Origin: Mycolicibacterium rhodesiae
GTDB taxonomy: Bacteria > Actinomycetota > Actinomycetes > Mycobacteriales > Mycobacteriaceae
Length of the DNA: 64,000 nucleotides
Direction of reading: 5' to 3'
Assembly (NCBI RefSeq): GCF_002086695.1
Contig: NZ_MVIH01000007.1
Span: forward strand, 186,001 to 250,000
Below, piece by piece: positions 1-8,769 of this stretch. The notes below the pieces were generated by a model. The model saw only the letters and a program-made list of their open reading frames with translations, did not search any database and was not told the origin of the DNA. Numbering within the stretch: position 1 is the stretch's first letter; every line of letters begins with the position of its first letter. Both the position numbers and the translations under genes were made by a program.

Positions 1-110
1 GTCCCGGTTCGATGATCCTGGTCAACCTCTCCGGCCGCGGTGACAAGGACGTGGAGACGGCGGCGAAGTGGTTCGGGCTGTTCGACAAGTCCGGCCCGGG
101 AGCCTCATGA
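1..110 (+). CDS. trpB: Tryptophan synthase beta chain, C-terminal end (partial)
   Basis: Only the last 35 codons are present, read from base 3, ending in TGA at 108-110. The visible tail ([20 protein letters not shown]) is the conserved TrpB C-terminus: the SGRGDKD motif lies close to the PLP phosphate region in the family. TrpB condenses indole with serine to give tryptophan in the TrpA2B2 complex. The stop codon overlaps the trpA start in an ATGA arrangement, so the two subunits are translationally coupled. The gene is cut by the window edge, not broken. Confidence 0.93.
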   Translation, partial: PGSMILVNLSGRGDKDVETAAKWFGLFDKSGPGAS

Positions 111-919
111 CCGTCCAGCACACCCAGGCGGGACGGCTGGGTTCGGTCTTCGCGGCGTGCCACGACGAGGGCCGCGCCGCTCTTATCGGGTATCTGCCGA
201 CGGGGTACCCGTCTGTTGACGTGTCGATCGACGCTCTGGTGGCTCTGGTCGAATCCGGTTGCGACATAGTCGAAGTCGGCGTTCCATACTCCGATCCCGG
301 AATGGATGGGCCGGTGATCGCGACCGCGACGGAGGCCGCGCTGCAGGGCGGTGTCCGGGTTCGCGACACCCTGCGCGCGGTGGAGGCCATCAGCGCCGCC
401 GGTGGTCATGCGGTCGTGATGACCTACTGGAATCTCATGCTGCACTACGGAATTGACGCGTGGTCGCGCGACCTGGCCGCTGCCGGGGGACTGGGCATGA
501 TCACCCCGGACCTGATTCCGGAAGAGGCCGACGAGTGGCTGGCCGCCGCCGAGGCGCATGATCTGGACCGGATCTTCCTGGTGGCGCCGTCGTCGACCCC
601 GGAGCGACTGGCCAAAACCGTGCAGGCCTCGCGGGGTTTCGTCTACGCCGCGTCGACCATGGGTGTCACGGGCGCGCGGGACGCGGTGTCGAGCGCCGCG
701 CCGGAACTCGTGCGGCGGGTCAAAGAGATTTCCGACATCCCGGTGGGGGTCGGTCTGGGTGTGCGCTCTCGTGAGCAGGCCGCCGAGATCGCGGCCTTCG
801 CCGACGGGGTGATCGTGGGTTCGGCTCTGGTGTCGGCATTGACCGACGGGTTGGCGGCAGTGCGGACCCTGACCGAAGAATTGGCCGTGGGTGTGCGACA
901 GAAGGTGTCCGCTTCGTGA
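107..919 (+). CDS. trpA: Tryptophan synthase alpha chain
   Basis: 270 residues, the usual TrpA length. It cleaves indole-3-glycerol phosphate to indole and glyceraldehyde-3-phosphate and passes indole to TrpB. The TIM-barrel hallmarks are visible: GYLPTGYP near residue 28, then [12 protein letters not shown] with the catalytic Glu at about 56 and Asp at about 63, and the phosphate-binding GLGVRS and GVIVGSA stretches near the C-terminus. The ATG at 107 is chosen because it overlaps the trpB stop; an in-frame start further upstream at 68 would lie inside trpB. The stop overlaps the lgt start (GTGA). Confidence 0.97.
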   Translation: MTVQHTQAGRLGSVFAACHDEGRAALIGYLPTGYPSVDVSIDALVALVESGCDIVEVGVPYSDPGMDGPVIATATEAALQGGVRVRDTLRAVEAISAAGGHAVVMTYWNLMLHYGIDAWSRDLAAAGGLGMITPDLIPEEADEWLAAAEAHDLDRIFLVAPSSTPERLAKTVQASRGFVYAASTMGVTGARDAVSSAAPELVRRVKEISDIPVGVGLGVRSREQAAEIAAFADGVIVGSALVSALTDGLAAVRTLTEELAVGVRQKVSAS

Positions 920-2268
920 CGACGACCGTCTTGGCTTATTTCCCGAGTCCGCCGCAGGGCGTCTGGCATCTGGGCCCGGTACCGATTCGGGCCTATGCGC
1001 TGTGCATCATCGCCGGCATCATCGCGGCGCTGGTGATCGGTGACCGCCGCTGGGCGGCCCGTGGTGGCGAGCGGGGCGTCATCTACGACATCGCCCTGTG
1101 GGCGGTGCCGTTCGGCTTGGTCGGTGGGCGTCTCTATCACCTGATGACGGACTGGCGAACGTATTTCGCCGAGGGCGGCGCAGGTGTCGGTGCTGCGTTG
1201 CGGATCTGGGATGGCGGCCTCGGCATCTGGGGTGCGGTGGCCCTCGGCGGTGTCGGTGCGTGGATTGCGTGCCGGCGCAGAGGGATTCCGCTGCCCGCAT
1301 TCGCCGATGCGATCGCGCCGGGAATTGTGTTGGCGCAGGCGATCGGCCGGCTCGGAAACTACTTCAACCAGGAGCTGTACGGCCGCGAGACCACCGTGCC
1401 ATGGGGGATGGAGATCTTCTACCGGCGGGACTCGTCCGGGATGGTCGATGTGCATTCCCTCGACGGGGTGTCGACGGGGCAGGTCGCCGCGGTGGTGCAG
1501 CCGACGTTCCTGTACGAGCTGGTGTGGAACGTGCTGGTGTTCGCCTTCCTGATCTGGATCGACCGGCGGTTCAAGATCGGCCACGGCCGGCTGTTCGCGG
1601 CCTACGTGGCGGCGTACTGCATCGGACGGTTCTGGGTGGAGTTGCTACGCGACGACACCGCCACGCACATTGCGGGTATCCGGGTGAACTCGTTCACCTC
1701 AGTGTTCGTGTTCATCGGCGCGATCGTGTACATCATGCTGGCGCCCAAGGGCCGCGAAGATCCGGCAACGCTGGGTGGTGAGCAGCCGACGGGTGAGCCC
1801 GAGGAGGAATCGCCCGCCGAGCGGATGGCCGAAGACTTGGTGGCCGTCGCCACGGGCGGCGGTATTGTCGCCGCCGCGACCGTGGCGGCCGAGCACGACT
1901 CCGAAGATGCCGCCGCCGTTGGCGATACGGAGGAGGCTGAGCAGGCAGCCGAGCCAGAGCCAGAGCCCGAGCCGGAAGCTGAAGCGGAGCCTGAGCCGGA
2001 AGCTGAAGCGGAGCCGGACGCGGCAGCCGAGGCGGAAACGGAGCCAGAGCCCGAGGCCGAACCCGAGGCTGACGCTGAGCCAGAGCCCGAGCCAGAGCCT
2101 GAGCCTGAGCCGGAAGCTAAAGCTGAGCCCGAGCCGGCACCCGAGCCAGAGGCCGAACCCGAGGCTGAGCCTGAACCAGCACCAGAGCCCGCGCCCGCTA
2201 CGCAGCCTCGCGGCTTCCGAACAGTCGTACGCCGCGTGCTGTGGGGCGTCGAAGTCCATCGGGACTGA
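916..2268 (+). CDS. lgt: Prolipoprotein diacylglyceryl transferase
   Basis: Integral membrane enzyme that transfers diacylglycerol from phosphatidylglycerol to the lipobox cysteine of prolipoproteins, the first step of lipoprotein maturation. 450 residues. The N-terminal 285 or so are the membrane core with the Lgt signature ([13 protein letters not shown], about 140-155) and hydrophobic helices. The rest is an acidic, proline-rich tail made almost wholly of Glu-Pro/Glu-Ala repeats, ending in a basic stretch. Long tails are known in mycobacterial Lgt. The GTG start overlaps the trpA stop. Its substrates probably include the lipoproteins encoded later in this window; Lnt, the last enzyme of the same pathway, is at 50.8 kb. 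Confidence 0.96.
   Translation: MTTTVLAYFPSPPQGVWHLGPVPIRAYALCIIAGIIAALVIGDRRWAARGGERGVIYDIALWAVPFGLVGGRLYHLMTDWRTYFAEGGAGVGAALRIWDGGLGIWGAVALGGVGAWIACRRRGIPLPAFADAIAPGIVLAQAIGRLGNYFNQELYGRETTVPWGMEIFYRRDSSGMVDVHSLDGVSTGQVAAVVQPTFLYELVWNVLVFAFLIWIDRRFKIGHGRLFAAYVAAYCIGRFWVELLRDDTATHIAGIRVNSFTSVFVFIGAIVYIMLAPKGREDPATLGGEQPTGEPEEESPAERMAEDLVAVATGGGIVAAATVAAEHDSEDAAAVGDTEEAEQAAEPEPEPEPEAEAEPEPEAEAEPDAAAEAETEPEPEAEPEADAEPEPEPEPEPEPEAKAEPEPAPEPEAEPEAEPEPAPEPAPATQPRGFRTVVRRVLWGVEVHRD
1951..2200 (+). repeat. Low-complexity EP/EA-coding repeat in lgt
   Basis: Imperfect 6- to 12-base repeats of the type GAGCCAGAGCCC and GAAGCTGAAGCG encode the acidic Glu-Pro-Glu-Ala tail of Lgt. The purine/pyrimidine strand bias is strong. 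Repeat number is likely to vary between strains by slippage. It is coding, in frame, and not a CRISPR or mobile element. Confidence 0.85.
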
Positions 2269-2557
2269 CGCGTCGGCTCATAACACTCCGCAACTCAACG
2301 GCTGAGTGCATCCAATCGATTCGGCGAACCCGACCGACTTTCGCTGAACCGATCGTCATAGCCATCTTGTCTTGAGTCAGCAGACCTACGTGACGAGACC
2401 CGGAAGCGTTCTGTTGTTTCCCGCGCTGATGACGACCTGACGGACAGAACCGCGGTCGCCAGATTTCGGCCGAGCGTGCCCGCAATCGGGCTGAAAACGC
2501 ACACTTTCTGCAGCAGGACCGGCGTCGCCCAGTCCGGATGACGACGCTCCACCAATT
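2269..2557. other. Intergenic region between convergent lgt and flavodoxin gene
   Basis: 289 bases of noticeably lower GC than the flanks. Short open frames exist on the minus strand but show no recognisable domain and no convincing start site. No terminator hairpin with a U-tract is evident. It may hold decayed coding sequence and lies near the apparent synteny junction between the trp-lgt block and the Rv2119-like block. Confidence 0.4.
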
Positions 2558-3160
2558 CTAGGTAGCTGCGCAGAACTCCTCTGACGCCCGACCGGCGAGC
2601 AGCTGCCTCGTCACGGTGGCGACGCGTTGGCCGAGGTGTTCGCAGGTGCGCACATCGGAGTCGTGCACCGCGGTCGGGTCGGCGTCGACATCGGTCGAGG
2701 CGCCGGCGCCCAGCCAGAAACCCAGCCGATTGAGGTCGAATTCGCTTGCCGCGCCTGTGTTCCAGCCTGCGGTCAGCCCGAGGTTGACCCAGTGCATGTG
2801 ATGCTGGGCGGCGAACACCGCCAGCGCGCTGAGGGTCTGCAGCTTGTCACCGGCCTTCGATCCGGAGTTGGTGAAGCCGGCACCGACCTTGTCGCGCCAG
2901 GTGCCCTCCATGCAGCGCCGGCCGGTGCGCTCGGCGAACGCCTGAAAGCCGGCCGACACATTGCCCATATAGGTGGGACAGCCGAAAATGATCGCATCGG
3001 CGGCATCGAGCACCGCCCAGTCGTCGTCACCGACGATGTCGACCGGGATCAGCTGAACCTGTGCCGAAGCCGCTGCCACCCCAGCGGCCACGGCCCTCGC
3101 CAAGGTTGCGGTGTGCCCGAAGCCCGAGTGATAGGCCACCACCACGTGCGGTGTCACCAT
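2558..3160 (-). CDS. Flavodoxin / WrbA-like NAD(P)H:FMN oxidoreductase family protein
   Basis: 200 residues, predicted cytosolic flavoprotein. The N-terminus VVVAYHSGFGHT (residues 6-17) is the FMN phosphate-binding loop of the flavodoxin fold, followed by GCPTYMGNVSA (about 60-70) and GAGFTNSGS, both typical of WrbA-type quinone reductases. It probably uses FMN for two-electron reduction of quinones or similar substrates; the actual substrate cannot be read from sequence. The ATG overlaps the stop of the upstream SRPBCC gene by 7 bases, so it is the last gene of an ArsR-SRPBCC-flavodoxin unit. Confidence 0.85.
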   Translation of the reverse strand: MVTPHVVVAYHSGFGHTATLARAVAAGVAAASAQVQLIPVDIVGDDDWAVLDAADAIIFGCPTYMGNVSAGFQAFAERTGRRCMEGTWRDKVGAGFTNSGSKAGDKLQTLSALAVFAAQHHMHWVNLGLTAGWNTGAASEFDLNRLGFWLGAGASTDVDADPTAVHDSDVRTCEHLGQRVATVTRQLLAGRASEEFCAAT

Positions 3161-3660
3161 GCTTGCCCTCCGTACGCGCTCTCGGCCACCTCGCGGTAGC
3201 GCTGCTGCCAGTCGGGTATCTCTGCCTCGGACAAAAACGCCTCGAGGCGGTCCAGGTAGGCGTGCGTTCCGGGTCGAAAACCGTTGGCATTGCGCACGCC
3301 GAGCCCGCGGTGACTGAATCTCAACAGTGTCCCGTCACCATCAGGGACCAACTCATAGCGCACGACACCAGGCTCGACGATCCGTTGATTCCACTCGTGC
3401 TCGAAGACATGCGGCGGGTCCCACACCAGGATCCGGCCGACCATCCGCTTCTGCTCAGACGGAATCGGCGGTGCGGACGGGGTCATGTCGATGGTCCCGC
3501 CCTCGCGGGCGTCGATGGTGGTGTTGCCCATCCACTGGCTCCGCTCCTGCGGATCGGTGATTGCGTTCCACACTCGCTCGACGGGATGGGGGAGTCGCCG
3601 CTCGAAAGTTAGTATCGCCCGGTCATTTTCGATACTGATCCGGCCCTCGCGGGAGGTCAT
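3154..3660 (-). CDS. SRPBCC / AHSA1-domain protein
   Basis: 168 residues, a START-like helix-grip domain. RRLPHPVERVWNAITDP near residues 21-37 is the AHSA1 (Aha1 C-terminal homology) signature, and PHVFEHEWN near the middle is typical. Members bind hydrophobic ligands; no enzymatic role is shown by the sequence. Its start overlaps the end of the ArsR gene (ATGA), a pairing very common in actinobacteria, where the regulator and the START-domain protein are co-translated. Confidence 0.88.
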   Translation of the reverse strand: MTSREGRISIENDRAILTFERRLPHPVERVWNAITDPQERSQWMGNTTIDAREGGTIDMTPSAPPIPSEQKRMVGRILVWDPPHVFEHEWNQRIVEPGVVRYELVPDGDGTLLRFSHRGLGVRNANGFRPGTHAYLDRLEAFLSEAEIPDWQQRYREVAESAYGGQAW

Positions 3661-3971
3661 GAACTCTCCTTGGTCGTGTCCAAGTGGTGTTCGAGGGCAT
3701 CGAGGTGGCCGGTCCAGAACTGACGGTATTGCTCGATCCAGCTGTCGATCGTGACCAGTCCGTCGGCGCGCAGCGCATAGATCCGGCGCTGCGCGTCCGG
3801 GCGGACCTCGACCAGTCCGACTTCCCGCAGGATGCGCAGATGCCGCGATACCGACGGTTGAGTCAGATCCGGCAGTGCGGCAACGAGTTCCCCTGCGGTG
3901 CGATCACCGGCGGCAAGGGTGTCCAGCAGCACCCGTCGGTTCGGTTCGGCGACGGCCTCGAAGACGTCCAC
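3657..3971 (-). CDS. ArsR-family winged-helix transcriptional regulator
   Basis: About 104 residues if started at the GTG at 3971 (MDVFEAVAEPNRR..), which matches where the ArsR fold normally begins; an ATG at 4052 would add 27 residues running through a palindromic promoter region and is rejected. The winged helix is clear: LDTLAAGDRTAGELV, then the recognition helix LTQPSVSRHLRILREVGLV and the wing RRIYAL. No Cys/His metal-binding cluster is present, so it belongs to the metal-independent subgroup usually linked to AHSA1 genes. It is first in a leftward unit with the SRPBCC and flavodoxin genes and probably represses it through the palindrome just upstream. Confidence 0.88.
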   Translation of the reverse strand: MDVFEAVAEPNRRVLLDTLAAGDRTAGELVAALPDLTQPSVSRHLRILREVGLVEVRPDAQRRIYALRADGLVTIDSWIEQYRQFWTGHLDALEHHLDTTKESS

Positions 3972-3991
3972 GACTCCGAGTATTGCACTAA

Positions 3992-4003
3992 GTCTATATA
4001 GAC
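3992..4003. promoter_or_regulatory. Perfect 12-bp palindrome, candidate ArsR operator
   Basis: GTCTATATAGAC is a perfect inverted repeat in an AT-rich patch 20 bases upstream of the ArsR GTG. Reading leftward it sits between a possible TTGTGT -35 and an AATACT -10 with 17-base spacing. A repressor bound here would block RNA polymerase, consistent with autoregulation. Inferred from position and symmetry only. Confidence 0.55.
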
Positions 4004-4115
4004 ACAAGTAGATATTGGTTGCTGCCCGGGGCCCCCGAGGAGTTGATGGCAATCAACCCCTGTTGGGGGTCAACGGAGGAATCAGCTGTGTGCAGCCAAG
4101 GCGGCCAATACTTTT

Positions 4116-4133
4116 GACCACCTTTGTGTGGTC
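4116..4133 (-). terminator. Small stem-loop after the SRPBCC gene
   Basis: A perfect 6-bp stem (GACCAC/GTGGTC) with a 6-base loop lies 8 bases beyond the stop of the leftward SRPBCC gene. There is no U-run after it, so termination is only a weak suggestion. Confidence 0.25.
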
Positions 4134-4141
4134 GGCGAGGA

Positions 4142-4603
4142 TCAGGCGTCGGGACGAGCGACATCCCCGCGCCAGGCCCCGGTCTCAGAGGGCCGCTGCT
4201 CAATGAACTTCTTGAAACGCTCGAGGTCGCCTTTGACGCGCGCCTGAAGAATGCCGAGCTTGTCGGCAACGTTTTCGACAAATCCCTCAGGGTCGACATC
4301 CATCTGGGTCGTCACGCGGGTCTTGTCGTCATCAAGTCGGTGGAAGGTCACGACTCCGGCGTGCTCCGGGCCGTTGTCGGATTTCCAGGCGACGCGTTCC
4401 TCCGGGTGCTGTTCGGTGATGGTGGAGTCGAACTCGCGCTCGACGCCGCCAATCTTGACCACCCAGTGCAGATGGGTGCTATCGCGCTGGTCGATGCGTT
4501 CGACGCCTTCCATGAACTCGGGGAAGGCCACGAACTGCGTCCACTGGTCGTAGACCGTGCGGATAGGACGGTCGACGTCGATCGAGGCGGTATGCGTAGC
4601 CAT
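4142..4603 (-). CDS. SRPBCC family protein (polyketide cyclase/dehydrase type)
   Basis: 153 residues. IDVDRPIRTVYDQWTQF near the N-terminus and FMEGVERIDQRD are the hallmark of the cyclase/dehydrase subgroup of START-like proteins often annotated as COG5637. The C-terminal helix (DLERFKKFIEQRP) closes the ligand cavity in this fold. A purine-rich AGGGAGC ribosome site lies about 5 bases before the ATG. It stands alone, leftward, and shares only the fold, not close sequence, with the SRPBCC protein at 3.2-3.7 kb. Function unknown; members are often stress-responsive or lipid-binding. Confidence 0.82.
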   Translation of the reverse strand: MATHTASIDVDRPIRTVYDQWTQFVAFPEFMEGVERIDQRDSTHLHWVVKIGGVEREFDSTITEQHPEERVAWKSDNGPEHAGVVTFHRLDDDKTRVTTQMDVDPEGFVENVADKLGILQARVKGDLERFKKFIEQRPSETGAWRGDVARPDA

Positions 4604-4711
4604 GGGTGCTCCCTTGCATTGACGGATATCAGTGCGGTACCCGTTGACCCGTATCCCAATCGCGCTGACCGCATTCCCACCCGACGCGCGGTCGGCGACC
4701 TCAGTCTTCGA

Positions 4712-5500
4712 TCAGCGCCGCTGCACCAACAGCGTCTGTGCCGATGTTCCGATGAACCCGTCGCGGTCGAACAACTCGGCGGTGGTCACCCCGATCCCGT
4801 CCGGCCCGATCGAGCCGCGAGCGCGCACACCGAAATCGCTACCCGCCGGCGCGCGATGCAGATGCACCGCGGTGTCGGTGTTCATGTAGATGAACCTCTC
4901 CGGATCTATCGCCGCGCCAATGCCATTCGCGGAGTCGACCACCATCGCCAATCGCTCGAGCGGTGTGGTGGGTTCGTCGTCCACCAGATTGGAGATAGGC
5001 GACATCCAGTACACCTTGGCGCTGTCGGATCCGTCGTACTGCGGCCGCCATTCCACCGATTCGATGTACCCGCGTGCGTTCTTCCAGTGCAGCTCCAGCG
5101 GCGCCGTGGGGCCCTCGATCAGCGGTGGATAGCGGTCCGTTGCGGCGTCGGCGGTGTCTGAGGTCGCCAACGCCCATGCCGTGACCCGGGCCACGGCTCG
5201 CGGCGGCCCGTCGGGACGCTCGGCCGACATCTCGGCCGAGAGCATCGCGATGCGGCTGCCCGGCCGGTCAACCCGCGCCTGCACCCGCAGCTCGGTGATC
5301 GGTATCGCCCCCAGAATGTCCAGGGTCACCCGGCCGATCCGCATACCGTCGGACAGCTTCGCCTCGATCGCCTTGGTCAACAACGCCAACGGCGGCGACC
5401 CATGTTGGATATCGAAATTCCAATTGCTGCGAGTGTCGTCAGTGGACGCGAAAAGCTCTGCATCGCCGTCGATTCCGAGGCGCCGGTAGTAACAGCTCAT
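4712..5500 (-). CDS. Acyl-CoA thioesterase-like double-hotdog protein
   Basis: 262 residues from the ATG at 5500, which overlaps the upstream nuclease stop (ATGA). Two hotdog-like halves are visible: an N-terminal part with HGSPPLALLTKAIE (about 32-45) and RIGRVTLDILGAIP, and a C-terminal part with ANGIGAAIDPERFIYMN and ELFDRDGFIGTSAQTLLV. This arrangement is that of the TesB-like/TE-II acyl-CoA thioesterases, which hydrolyse acyl-CoA to free acid and CoA. Substrate chain length cannot be told. Pairing with the RecB-like gene may be only positional. Confidence 0.78.
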   Translation of the reverse strand: MSCYYRRLGIDGDAELFASTDDTRSNWNFDIQHGSPPLALLTKAIEAKLSDGMRIGRVTLDILGAIPITELRVQARVDRPGSRIAMLSAEMSAERPDGPPRAVARVTAWALATSDTADAATDRYPPLIEGPTAPLELHWKNARGYIESVEWRPQYDGSDSAKVYWMSPISNLVDDEPTTPLERLAMVVDSANGIGAAIDPERFIYMNTDTAVHLHRAPAGSDFGVRARGSIGPDGIGVTTAELFDRDGFIGTSAQTLLVQRR

Positions 5501-6342
5501 GCGGCCGGCGCACCGCCGATCTGCTCGGGCCAGCCGGGATAGGGCGGCGGCGTGCCGCCGTACGCCGGACAGAGCGCCTGATGGCTGCACCAGTTGCACA
5601 GGCGCGAAGGGTTGGCCCGGAAATCGCCTGTCACACCGGCGGATTGGATGGCGCGCCAGATCGCTATCAGAGTCTTCTCGAAGCGCAGCAGCTCGTCGAG
5701 CGCAGGGGAGTAGTCGAGCACCTGGCCGTCGGCGAGATAAATCAGCCGCAAGCGGCTGGCCAGCACCTCGCGCGAACGCAACAGCGCGACGGCGTAGAAC
5801 TTCATCTGGAACAGTGCCTTGAACTCCGCCAGCGCCCTGGCCTCCGGAGGTGCTTTCCCGGTCTTGTAGTCCACCACCCGAAGCTCACCGGTGCCTGCGA
5901 CGTCGATCCGGTCGACGAAACCGCGCAGCAGTGTCCCGTCGGCCAGTTCGACCTCGATCCGTTGCTCGCAGCTCTGTGGGTCGAACCGGGTTGGGTCCTC
6001 GAGCCGGTAGTAACCGGTGAGCAGGGCGCGTGCCTCCGCGACGAGTTGGGTGCGCTGCTCGTCGGTGAAATCGCCGGCGAACTCGGGATGTTCGGACAGC
6101 ACCCGCTCCCAGGCCGGGTCGACCAACGACAACGCGGTGTCCGGGCCACGCTCGGCGGCCGGCAAACCGTACAGCTGCTCGAGGGCGGCGTGCACCACCG
6201 AACCGCGCAACTGAGCGGTCGACGGCGGCTCAGGCAGCCGGTCAACGGCCCGGAAGCGGTACAGCAGGGGGCACTGCTTGAAGTCGGCGGCCCGCGACGG
6301 CGACAACGCGGGACGCGACGCCTGCAGCACCTGATCAGACAT
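5497..6342 (-). CDS. RecB-family PD-(D/E)XK nuclease with Fe-S cluster ligands (Rv2119-like)
   Basis: 281 residues. The nuclease core is readable: GSVVHAALE (helix with the conserved His), GFVDRIDV carrying the metal-binding Asp, and VVDYKTGK with the D-x-K motif, at about residues 140-165. Four cysteines, C24 and C249-x2-C252-x5-C258, match the 4Fe-4S clasp of Cas4/AddB-type nucleases. No helicase domain is attached, so this is a stand-alone nuclease, probably acting in DNA repair. A TAGGCT -10 element six bases before the ATG indicates leaderless transcription; the promoter region is shared with divergent trmI. Confidence 0.88.
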   Translation of the reverse strand: MSDQVLQASRPALSPSRAADFKQCPLLYRFRAVDRLPEPPSTAQLRGSVVHAALEQLYGLPAAERGPDTALSLVDPAWERVLSEHPEFAGDFTDEQRTQLVAEARALLTGYYRLEDPTRFDPQSCEQRIEVELADGTLLRGFVDRIDVAGTGELRVVDYKTGKAPPEARALAEFKALFQMKFYAVALLRSREVLASRLRLIYLADGQVLDYSPALDELLRFEKTLIAIWRAIQSAGVTGDFRANPSRLCNWCSHQALCPAYGGTPPPYPGWPEQIGGAPAA

Positions 6343-6348
6343 AACTGC

Positions 6349-6354
6349 AGCCTA
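6349..6354 (-). promoter_or_regulatory. -10 element for leaderless RecB-like nuclease mRNA
   Basis: On the minus strand TAGGCT is followed by GCAGTT and then ATG, placing the transcription start at or next to the A of the start codon. This fits the mycobacterial leaderless pattern. No clear -35. Confidence 0.6.
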
Positions 6355-6413
6355 GGACGGTGTGCCGACAAGGTGACGGCATGCGCTGCGGCGAGTCCGC
6401 TGTGGCAGGCTGA

Positions 6414-7567
<1,154 letters not shown>

Positions 7568-8116
7568 TCAGGGCGTCGGTGTGGGGTTCGCCGGGCTCGC
7601 GCCGCCACGGGCATTGCCGAAGGCCAGCAGCATGTCGGCTGTCTCGCGGGAGAGCTGCCAGTTGCCCTTGTCCTGCCGGAACTCCATCGGAAAAGTGAAG
7701 TTTCCCGGATTGGCCGGGTTCGAGGTGGTGACGTTGATCGACGCCAGCGCATCGTCAGGGCGGCGATCCGACCACCGGATCTCGGAGGCGGTGAACGTCA
7801 GCGGTGTGAACCCGCCATCGCGCAGTGCCGCGGCGAACTTGTCGATGGTCGCGGCGTCGGCCGGCGTGGTGCCCTCGACCAGCTGGAGCTTGTCGGACCC
7901 CTTCACCGCCGGATCGGCCAGCCGATAGAGCACATCGGTCAGTGCCTCGGGCGCAGGCAGGGGAGCGGCGTCGTGCTCGGCAGGCGGCAGCGGCGTCGAC
8001 GACTGCTCGAACGGACTCTGAGCCGGCTTCGGCTCAGCGTGCTCAGAACACCCCGAGAGGCTGAGCGCCGCCACGAATGTGGCGGCGCTCAAACCCACGA
8101 GAAACGGGTGTCGCAT
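7568..8116 (-). CDS. lpqK: Lipoprotein of the MTB12 family (LpqK-like)
   Basis: 182 residues. Signal peptide residues 1-22 end in the lipobox LSGC, with the lipidated cysteine at C23; a Pro/Glu-rich linker follows, then a single globular domain (about 55-170). That domain aligns with the neighbouring MTB12-like protein, for example [10 protein letters not shown] versus [10 protein letters not shown] and the shared Trp-Gln-Leu near the end. Length and position next to a DUF503 gene and opposite mpa match Rv2116 (LpqK). Function unknown; cell-envelope exposed. Confidence 0.85.
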   Translation of the reverse strand: MRHPFLVGLSAATFVAALSLSGCSEHAEPKPAQSPFEQSSTPLPPAEHDAAPLPAPEALTDVLYRLADPAVKGSDKLQLVEGTTPADAATIDKFAAALRDGGFTPLTFTASEIRWSDRRPDDALASINVTTSNPANPGNFTFPMEFRQDKGNWQLSRETADMLLAFGNARGGASPANPTPTP

Positions 8117-8127
8117 CCCGCGCAGGC

Positions 8128-8622
8128 TCAGCCGGCTCCTTGCATCAGCGATAGCGCCGACTGCTTGGTCAGCTGCCAGCCGCTGGGACTGGGGCCCTCC
8201 ACGAACTGGATGCTCTGGGTCGCGGTCTGACCGTTGGGCGCGGTCGCGGTGACATTCGCCGTCGCGGTCGGGCCTTCCTGATCGATGTCGGCGACGTTGA
8301 AGCTCAGCGGGAGCAGGCCCTTGGCCGACGCGTTGTTGAACGCGCGGTCTGCGGCAATGCCCTCGAAGCGGCCAAGGCCGAACTGGATGTAGGAGGCCTT
8401 GGAGCCGGAGAACGATCCGCCGCCCTGGAGGCCGTTCAGGGTTTCAACAAGCTGGCCTTGGAGCTCCGGCGCCGGCGTCTGCGGCATCGGCGCGCCGAAG
8501 ACGACGGGCTGCACGGCCGGTGCGGGCACCGGCGAGCTGAATGCAACCGAAGTCACACCTGCGGCAACGCCGCCGATGATCGCTGCGGTGGCAACGCCCG
8601 TGGCTAGGACTTTCAGGGTCAC
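8128..8622 (-). CDS. Secreted low-molecular-weight antigen MTB12-family protein
   Basis: 164 residues from a GTG at 8622 with AGAGGA upstream. A hydrophobic signal peptide ([20 protein letters not shown]) leads to a likely cleavage near the AFSSP stretch; no lipobox cysteine is present, so it is released rather than anchored. The mature part is one MTB12 domain (cystatin-like/NTF2-like helper fold). It lies 11 bases upstream of lpqK, in the same direction and homologous to it, so the two look like a tandem duplication, one secreted and one lipid-anchored. It is divergent from mpa. Confidence 0.85.
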   Translation of the reverse strand: MTLKVLATGVATAAIIGGVAAGVTSVAFSSPVPAPAVQPVVFGAPMPQTPAPELQGQLVETLNGLQGGGSFSGSKASYIQFGLGRFEGIAADRAFNNASAKGLLPLSFNVADIDQEGPTATANVTATAPNGQTATQSIQFVEGPSPSGWQLTKQSALSLMQGAG

Positions 8623-8769
8623 GGCTGTCCTCTCGATCTGCCCGACTCATTAGAGAGATTAACAGTGTTGCCAGTGTGTCGAAATTCCCCGCACGCACAT
8701 GATCGAGGTTGGGCCGGTAGCGTTGAGGTATCCACCGCGCCAACTCTCGGTGTGGGAAAGGAGCGCAAC

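Noticed and set aside
2295..2555. Minus-strand 86-codon frame in the lgt-flavodoxin gap
   Set aside because: No recognisable family, no supported start, low GC; more likely non-coding or decayed sequence.
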